DNA of 64,000 nt. Source: a bacterium (GTDB lineage Bacteria; Ratteibacteria; UBA8468; B48-G9; DSTR01). Shown here piece by piece: positions 57,665 to 64,000 of the stretch (position 1 is the stretch's first letter; each line of letters starts with the position of its first letter). Location: contig JAKPFT010000018.1 in the NCBI GenBank assembly GCA_029551285.1, forward strand, positions 1 to 64,000, read 5' to 3'. Made by a program: the position numbers and the translations under genes. The notes under the pieces were generated by a model. That model was not told the origin of the DNA. It ran no database searches and worked only from the letters and a program-made list of their open reading frames with translations.

Positions 57665-58669
57665 GTGAAAATGAAAAAAGAAAAAGGGTTAGATGGCAAA
57701 GGACAACCATTTTCCTTCGGCTTTTGCGATAGCCTTCTGGCTGAAGTGGCTGGCGTCGGCCTGGACCGGCTGCACCGGGATTTAGCCGCAATTCTCAAAG
57801 CCCACGAGGCAATCAAACCGGTGGCAGAACGGTTGGGAGTGGAAGCCCCGCGGCTTCACCTGCCTGGTTTCGCTTACTGTCATCTGGCGGCCCTTGGTGC
57901 GGAGATTGTCTTCCCGGAAAATTCTGAACCGAAGCCGCTGCCTCTTTTGAAGACGCCGGAGGAGATAGACCACCTGAAGGAACCCCGTAACTACCTGGCT
58001 GCGCCGTTAATCCGGGAAAGACTGGACCTGGTTGCCCGGTTAAAGGAAAAAGACCCTCAGGCTTCTTCTTCCATCGGTCACCTTTTTGAAGGACCGCTGA
58101 CTACGGCCATGCTCCTCCTGGGCGAGAAATTTCTTTACCTTTGCTATGATGACCCGGCCCGAGCTCATAAGTTACTGGACTTCTGTGTCAGCAGTGCCCT
58201 GAATTACACCAGGGCAATTGTTCAGACCCAGGGCGAGAAACTGGAGCCTGGTCCCAGAGGGATACCTGATGATTTTGCCGGTCTTCTTCCGCCGGCTCTT
58301 TTTCAGGAGTTTGTCCTTCCTTACTGGGAAAAGTTATACCGGGGACTGCAGGCGACCCAGCGCCACCTTCACAGCGAACTTCTTCGGGCAGAACACCTGG
58401 GTTATCTGAAGGAAGTTAACATTGGTTGTTTTGACCCCAGCGCTGACCAGTATCTGACTCCGGAGATTCTTAAAGAATACTGCCCCTGCCCTTTCACTTT
58501 AGGGATTCTTTCCTGGCATCTGCGGGACATGAGCGCGGACAAGTTAGAAGAGTTTTACCTGAAACTGGCCGGTTTTCAACCAGCGATGATTTCCTTTTAT
58601 ATGAGCCGGCTGCAGGAGGAAGAAAAAATCCGCCGTCTTTTGAAGGTAGCCCGGGAGTGGCAAGAGTAA
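57665..58669 (+). CDS. Uroporphyrinogen decarboxylase-like (UroD/MtaA superfamily) protein
   Basis: IGHLFEGPLTTAMLLLGEKFLYLCYDDPARAHKLLDFCV; FQEFVLPYWEKLYRGL; HSELLRAEHLGYLKEVNIGCFDPS. Confidence 0.72.
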   Translation: MKMKKEKGLDGKGQPFSFGFCDSLLAEVAGVGLDRLHRDLAAILKAHEAIKPVAERLGVEAPRLHLPGFAYCHLAALGAEIVFPENSEPKPLPLLKTPEEIDHLKEPRNYLAAPLIRERLDLVARLKEKDPQASSSIGHLFEGPLTTAMLLLGEKFLYLCYDDPARAHKLLDFCVSSALNYTRAIVQTQGEKLEPGPRGIPDDFAGLLPPALFQEFVLPYWEKLYRGLQATQRHLHSELLRAEHLGYLKEVNIGCFDPSADQYLTPEILKEYCPCPFTLGILSWHLRDMSADKLEEFYLKLAGFQPAMISFYMSRLQEEEKIRRLLKVAREWQE

Positions 58670-58697
58670 GAAAAATACAGAACCCAGGAGGGAACAG

Positions 58698-61499
58698 ATG
58701 GAGAAGACTCTTCGGCTGATAGTAGTTTTCTACCTGGTGGTGGCCTGCCCGTCTTTTTCTCAACCGGTGAGAAATATTCTCTGGGATGGCGGCCTGGAAA
58801 CCGGTTATGGAAATGGCTACTGGGGCACAATCAGGGGCAACTACGGGCCCAATCGGCGGTCAGCCTGGTCCAATGGTCTGGTCAGACTCAAGCAGACGGT
58901 GGCCAGCCGTTGCTACTGGCTGCAGGAAGGAACCTACAGTCTCTGTGTCTGGGTGAAACGCGCCCCTGGTTTTGAAAAGGAACCTCTGGAGATAGGTCTT
59001 CTTCTGACAAACCTGAACTATTACGGCGACAAAGAAAAAAATGAGTACCGGAAAAAATTTTCTGTGCCTGAGGGAGAAGGACTTCACCGGCTGGGATGGA
59101 GTTTCACCATCAAGGCGCCAGTGCGGCCGGTCTTCCATGTGGAGATTGCCCCCCTCACCGGGAAAGAAGGCGAAGGCCTGTTTCTTGATGCGGTGAGTCT
59201 TACGCCGGGAGATAAACTCCCGGAGAAGATGGTCCCGGCCGCTGATATAGAAGCAGGCTTTTTTGTTCCTGAAGAGACCGGTATTTATAATGACGGAGAG
59301 GAAAGGGTTGTAGAGTTGCTCATTGCTAACCACGGTCCGGAGCGGAAAGCCAGGGTTCGCTGGGAAATTTATAATTACCTTGAGGAACCGGTCAGGTCAG
59401 GCGTGGTGGAGGAAGTTTTCCCCGCAGGGAAAACGGTCCGCCGGCGTCTGCCGGTACATGACCTGCCCTGGAACGGGTACCGTTTCGCCTGTGAAGTGGA
59501 AGGTCAGCCGGTGTTGGGTGATGGCCTGGCCGCTTTCTTGCCCGAAATCTCTCAGGATGCCTTTCCCCTCTATGGCGGGGATGCGGCCATCAATTCTGTT
59601 TCCTCTGACTTCACCGGCCGTTTCCTGCGCAAGTTAGGGATGAAGAACGGTACCACCCTTTCCTGCGGTGGTCAGATTGGCCGCTGGCTGCTGGTCAATC
59701 CGGAAGAAGGTAAATACATCTGGCACGATGAAGAGGTGGACACGGTGCGAAGGCAGGGCGTGGAAGTGATTGGTTTTCTCGGGCTAAAATACCCGCCGGC
59801 CTGGGTGCGACAGAAATACATGAAGGGCAACACCATCGTTGACGAAGCCGGTTTTACCAGTGCTTTCTGTACCTATGTGGAAGCCTTTGTCCGGCACTAC
59901 CGGGAAAGGATTCCAGTGGTTCATTTTGAAGATGAAATCCATGGCGCCTATCCCATAGAGCAGGTTGCCCGGATTTACCGGGCCGCCATGGAGACGGTGA
60001 GAAAAGTGGCCCGGGAATGCGGAATCAGGGTTACTTCGGGAATCAATGCCACCAAACCTGAGTGGTGGGCAAAATTCATTGACCTGGTTGGTCCGTCCTG
60101 CATTGATTTTGTCAGCCAGAATACCAATCTGCGGCCATCCTGGACCCTTCAGACCTTGACCATTATGCGGGAGAAGAACTGCTTTCCTGAATATTTTTAC
60201 ACCATCGGGGTAGGACAGAAAAGCGTTCTCAGGAAGACCTCCTTGATTCTGGACCGGGCCGCCAGCGGCACGCCGCCGGGTCTTTTTGCCTGGCAGTTGA
60301 TGATGACGGCCTGGTTGAGCCGTCCCTACGGAACAGAGGAATTCAGGCACGGACCGCTGCTGCGTTTCGGTTACTATGACCTGCGGACCCTGGGCCAGGC
60401 CGTTTACATTCCGCAGGCCGGCAAAACCGGTCTGGAGTATGACAACTCGCCCACCCTTGGCCTGCAGGCGCTGGCCATGCAGAAATACTGGCTTTCCGGG
60501 AAACGGCCGGTTAGAGACTTCCAGAGTCCACTCAGTCTGAAAGGCTATCCCACAGCCACAGAACCACTCTTTGCCTACCCCTTCCGGGACGAGAAGTCAG
60601 CGGTGATTGTTCTGACCACTGCCGAGGCCGTGGACCTCAACTCCAGGGACTTTGATTGTCAGTGGCGACTTTCCGGGATTGATTTCAGCCGCTACCGTGG
60701 AAAAGACATTTACGGACAACCGCTGGTGGTTGCACCTGACGGCTCACTTTCCGTCAAGCAGTTGCCGGTTATCTTCCCGGAGTGTCCGGCCGAGAAACTT
60801 TCTGAAACGTTGGCGGCTTTCCGTCAACTCAAGGGGGAAAGGGGCGTGGCCAGCCGGAGTCAGCAGCTTACTTATGGAAATTATCTTGTCCGGATAAACC
60901 CGGATGAGCCAGGTTACCTGTGGATAAGCCGCAAGGAGAAAGACCGGGAAGTTCCACTCCTGGACCGCCTCACCGGTTATCCTGCCTTACCGAAACCTGA
61001 AGTGGAAATCAGTGAAACCAGAACCGCCGGTTCGGTTCTTCTGAAATTTGGCCAGTTAATCCAGTTAGGAGTACGGGTCTCATCAGAGGGGGTGTCCCTT
61101 CAATGGAGCCACAGCAACAATCAAACCAGCCCGGTGCAGCAGTCAGTGCGTTTCCGGGTGACCTACGCTGGTGCCGGCCGGGAAATTGTTATTCAGGAGG
61201 GAGAAAGGATCATCGCCGGCAAACTGCGGGAAGACTACGGCGAACTGGTTCCCCTGCCAGCGCCGGCTCCGGCGGCTATTCCGGTTAACTCTTCCCGGGT
61301 CACGATAAAGGATTTTGCAACTTTTGACCTTTCCGGCGCTACCGGCCAGGGAATCTTCAGCCCGTCAACCGGCTTTCGCTGGAAGACCCAGGATGGTGAG
61401 GCTTTCCTGGAAGCCGTCTATACAATTAATCCTTATGCCGGCGGTGGTTCCAGAGGAGTGCAACGGATTCACCTGGAGATTAAAGTTGTTGCGCCGTAA
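58698..61499 (+). CDS. Large secreted glycoside-hydrolase-like protein
   Basis: Signal peptide; TIM-barrel-like stretch with VHFEDEIHGAYPIEQV and GTPPGLFAWQLMMTAWLSRPYG. Confidence 0.6.
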   Translation: MEKTLRLIVVFYLVVACPSFSQPVRNILWDGGLETGYGNGYWGTIRGNYGPNRRSAWSNGLVRLKQTVASRCYWLQEGTYSLCVWVKRAPGFEKEPLEIGLLLTNLNYYGDKEKNEYRKKFSVPEGEGLHRLGWSFTIKAPVRPVFHVEIAPLTGKEGEGLFLDAVSLTPGDKLPEKMVPAADIEAGFFVPEETGIYNDGEERVVELLIANHGPERKARVRWEIYNYLEEPVRSGVVEEVFPAGKTVRRRLPVHDLPWNGYRFACEVEGQPVLGDGLAAFLPEISQDAFPLYGGDAAINSVSSDFTGRFLRKLGMKNGTTLSCGGQIGRWLLVNPEEGKYIWHDEEVDTVRRQGVEVIGFLGLKYPPAWVRQKYMKGNTIVDEAGFTSAFCTYVEAFVRHYRERIPVVHFEDEIHGAYPIEQVARIYRAAMETVRKVARECGIRVTSGINATKPEWWAKFIDLVGPSCIDFVSQNTNLRPSWTLQTLTIMREKNCFPEYFYTIGVGQKSVLRKTSLILDRAASGTPPGLFAWQLMMTAWLSRPYGTEEFRHGPLLRFGYYDLRTLGQAVYIPQAGKTGLEYDNSPTLGLQALAMQKYWLSGKRPVRDFQSPLSLKGYPTATEPLFAYPFRDEKSAVIVLTTAEAVDLNSRDFDCQWRLSGIDFSRYRGKDIYGQPLVVAPDGSLSVKQLPVIFPECPAEKLSETLAAFRQLKGERGVASRSQQLTYGNYLVRINPDEPGYLWISRKEKDREVPLLDRLTGYPALPKPEVEISETRTAGSVLLKFGQLIQLGVRVSSEGVSLQWSHSNNQTSPVQQSVRFRVTYAGAGREIVIQEGERIIAGKLREDYGELVPLPAPAPAAIPVNSSRVTIKDFATFDLSGATGQGIFSPSTGFRWKTQDGEAFLEAVYTINPYAGGGSRGVQRIHLEIKVVAP

Positions 61500-61577
61500 T
61501 CCCGGGGAAAAGGGAAAAAGTGCGCTGGCGCCGGCGCTGCCTGGGCGGGAGCGACTTCTGACAGTAGTCCACGATTT

Positions 61578-63137
61578 TCAGGGAGAGACTTTTTCCACGG
61601 AAAGGCCGCGCCTTTCCAGGAGGGAACCTTCCAGCCGAAACAGGTCCACCAGTGAAGTAAGGTAGTTCACCACAGCCTCAATCTCCGCAATCTGGCTGGA
61701 GAGAAGGTCTCGCTGGGTCTGGGCAACCAGAAGGGGCGTGGAACGGCCCACACGAAACTTTTCTGTTTCGGCCCGCAGTTTCTCTTCCTGCAGCACTCTG
61801 GTGGCTGCCACCGCCGTAATCTGCTGATAGGTGCGATTCACTTCCAGGTAAGCGGAGCGGACATCCAGGATGACCAGCTGAGACAGGTTTTCCAGGGCTT
61901 CCTCAGCCTGCTGTCGGCTCAGCCTGGCGCGCTGGTACTGGGCCTTAGCCTGCCGGTTGCCCACCGGCCACTGAAAGGCCAGACCGGCCGCAACCTCATA
62001 ACCTTTTCCGGTAATGTCCTGAAGTGAGCCACCAAAAGAATTAGCATAGCCGGTTTTTCCCAGCGTCAGAAAAAAATCTAATTTAGGTAACAGACCATTT
62101 TTTGTTTTCACCAGTTCCACCTCGTTCCGCTGAAGGCTCAAACGCGCCTGCTGCAGTTCCGGACGAAGCCGCAGCGCCAGGGCACAGTGGTTTTCAATGG
62201 CATCAAGTTTCACCTGCGGGACAGCCGGCAGGTCCTTAAGGATAACTTCACTTTCCCAGGAGCCATCTGGCGGATTCAACAATCTTAACAGTTGTAACCG
62301 GATACTTTCCATTTTGCTGGTGGCGTTGATAAGCGCTTCCCGGCGCAGGGCCACTTCTGCCTGAGCCGCGGCCAGTTCAATCTCAGCCAGTTTGCCCACA
62401 CTGATTTTTTCCTCAGTCTCCTTCAGTTGCTGCTCGGCTAACTTCAGGGAGTCCTGGTAGATTTCTATCTCTCTTCTGGCTAAAGCATACTGCCAGTAAG
62501 TTTTTTCAATCTCAGCCACGATGTTTTCCGCCAGTGCCTGCAACTCGTATTCAGAAGCAAAACTGTCCAGTCTGGCCTGCCGCAGTCTGGCCAGATTGGC
62601 TTCTACGTCAGCACCCTGCAGCAACGCCTGGGTCACCGTCAGTCCCAGTCTGGTGGTGTGCAGGTTGCTGTAAAGGCTGGACCAGTCTTTTGCGGTGCTT
62701 AACTCAGTCACGAAACTGGTTCCGCCAGGCAGAAGACGGCTGAAACCACCACTTAAGTTAACCTGGCTGCTGGTGGTTCCGGTTAAGGCGCCAGTGGTCC
62801 GGGAGGGTGTTTGAGCGTGCTGCCGGGAAAGAGAAAGACCGGCTTCAAGGGTCGGGTCAAACCTTGCCTTTTCCTCTTCTTCGTATGTTTTGCGAACAGC
62901 TGGAGTAAGTTTCTCCACCCGCAGCGCCTGGTTGTTCTGAAGCCCCAGAAGCACGGCCTCCCGCAGGCCGAGAGTGAGCGTTTTCGCCGCCAGGGCAGTC
63001 TCTGACCTGGTGGCGGAACTTAAGGAGGGGGCCGCCTCAGTTCCGATAAGTTTTGTCAGAAACAGGATGCTGACCAGCAGGAGAATTTCCTTCCCTGATT
63101 TCTGAGAAACCCACCCGGATAGTTTTCTTTCAGGCAT
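61578..63137 (-). CDS. TolC family outer-membrane efflux protein
   Basis: LGLREAVLLGLQNNQALRVEKL; VSLRQARLSLQRNEVEL-type helical pairs. Start set to 63137 (8-nt overlap with the RND gene). Confidence 0.85.
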   Translation of the reverse strand: MPERKLSGWVSQKSGKEILLLVSILFLTKLIGTEAAPSLSSATRSETALAAKTLTLGLREAVLLGLQNNQALRVEKLTPAVRKTYEEEEKARFDPTLEAGLSLSRQHAQTPSRTTGALTGTTSSQVNLSGGFSRLLPGGTSFVTELSTAKDWSSLYSNLHTTRLGLTVTQALLQGADVEANLARLRQARLDSFASEYELQALAENIVAEIEKTYWQYALARREIEIYQDSLKLAEQQLKETEEKISVGKLAEIELAAAQAEVALRREALINATSKMESIRLQLLRLLNPPDGSWESEVILKDLPAVPQVKLDAIENHCALALRLRPELQQARLSLQRNEVELVKTKNGLLPKLDFFLTLGKTGYANSFGGSLQDITGKGYEVAAGLAFQWPVGNRQAKAQYQRARLSRQQAEEALENLSQLVILDVRSAYLEVNRTYQQITAVAATRVLQEEKLRAETEKFRVGRSTPLLVAQTQRDLLSSQIAEIEAVVNYLTSLVDLFRLEGSLLERRGLSVEKVSP

Positions 63138-64000
63138 GGTTTTCCTCCTTCCCCTGATTGAGACGACTTTCAAAGAAATGATAGACGACCGGTACGAAAA
63201 GCAGGGTAATCAGCGTGGAACTGAGTAATCCTCCGATGACCGCACGGGCTAAAGGCGCCTGGAACTCACCGCCCTCACCAAGACCCAGCGCCATAGGCAC
63301 AAGTGCCAGTATTGTCGTCAGGGCCGTCATCAGAATGGGCCGAAGCCGGCGCCGGCCAGCTTCTTCAATGGCTTCTTTAAGCTGGAAGCGGTCACGATGA
63401 CGCAGCAGGTTAATATGGTCCACCAGCACAATGGCGTTATTGACCACAATCCCGCCCAGCATGATACAGCCGATAATGGACTGCAGATTAAAGGTTGTCC
63501 CGCTCAGGAAAAGCAACCAGAGAACGCCGATGGCCGCTGGCGGGACAGAAAACATGACCACAAAAGGGTCCTGCAGGGACTCATACAGGGAGACCATAAC
63601 CATGTACACCAGTACCAGGGATAATACGAAAACCAGTACCAGTTCCTGAAATGCCTCCTGCTGCTGCTCATACTCGCCTCCAAAACCGATGGAGAAATCG
63701 GCCGGCAGGGTGAGCGAGGAGAGCCGCTCTTTAATATCCCTCAAAACGGAGCCGAGGTCGCGGTCACTGATATTGGCGGAAACCGTGACCAGCCGCTCCT
63801 GGTCCTTTCTCTGAATGCTGACAGGACCACGGTGCGCCTGAGTCTTCACCACATTTTTCAGAAGCACCGCTTCTCCCCGGGAGTTGGTCACGGTCAGATT
63901 CAGAATCTCGCTTAAAGCCATCCGGTCAGCATCCTTAAACTGGACAAGTATCCGGTATTCCTTGCCGCCCTCGCGGTAGTAACTGGCGATACTGCCTCCC
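63130..64000 (-). CDS. RND efflux pump inner-membrane subunit, C-terminal part (runs off window)
   Basis: SPPAAIGVLWLLF; IIGCIMLGGIVVNNAIVLVDHINLLR; RRLRPILMTALTTILALVPMALGLGEG; frame open to the window end. Confidence 0.92.
   Translation of the reverse strand, partial: GGSIASYYREGGKEYRILVQFKDADRMALSEILNLTVTNSRGEAVLLKNVVKTQAHRGPVSIQRKDQERLVTVSANISDRDLGSVLRDIKERLSSLTLPADFSIGFGGEYEQQQEAFQELVLVFVLSLVLVYMVMVSLYESLQDPFVVMFSVPPAAIGVLWLLFLSGTTFNLQSIIGCIMLGGIVVNNAIVLVDHINLLRHRDRFQLKEAIEEAGRRRLRPILMTALTTILALVPMALGLGEGGEFQAPLARAVIGGLLSSTLITLLFVPVVYHFFESRLNQGKEENHA

Overview
The 64 kb window comes from a Gram-negative-type bacterial chromosome. It carries LpxA, an LpxC-FabZ fusion, LpxD, LpxI, BamA, OmpH/Skp, Lol-like ABC proteins and TolC/RND proteins, together with secreted polysaccharide-active enzymes, sulfatases and H-X9-DG-like prepilin-type proteins; this looks like a PVC or candidate-phylum lineage, but the lineage is inferred only. 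About 45 protein genes are supported, plus one tRNA-Glu(CTC), one degraded sulfatase pseudogene and one likely intrinsic terminator. The most unusual signal is a family of ~260-274 bp intergenic repeats. There are 6 copies: A/B at 1-410, C/D/E at 36918-37775, and F at 53222-53489 on the minus strand. Copies with both ends visible have terminal inverted repeats of the form TGTCAAAAAAGG...CCTTTTTTGACA, sometimes degenerate. They fold into a conserved, nested RNA-like structure: a hairpin with two compensatory base-pair changes, a cUNCGg tetraloop seen as UUCG, UGCG and UCCG, helices with variable loops, and mutually exclusive alternative pairings. They lie between co-directional genes, and a conserved tail sits 71-73 nt upstream of the next start codon. 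I propose a MITE-like mobile structured RNA or attenuator family. Other points of interest are an exonuclease-WYL fusion behind a small YHS protein, a McsA-McsB-ClpC module coupled to bamA/lpx, prepilin paralogs sharing an almost identical 5' cassette, a tail-to-tail pair of giant paralogs, and an ABC transporter ORF that ends inside an antisense tRNA. All functional names come from reading the translations; no database search was run.
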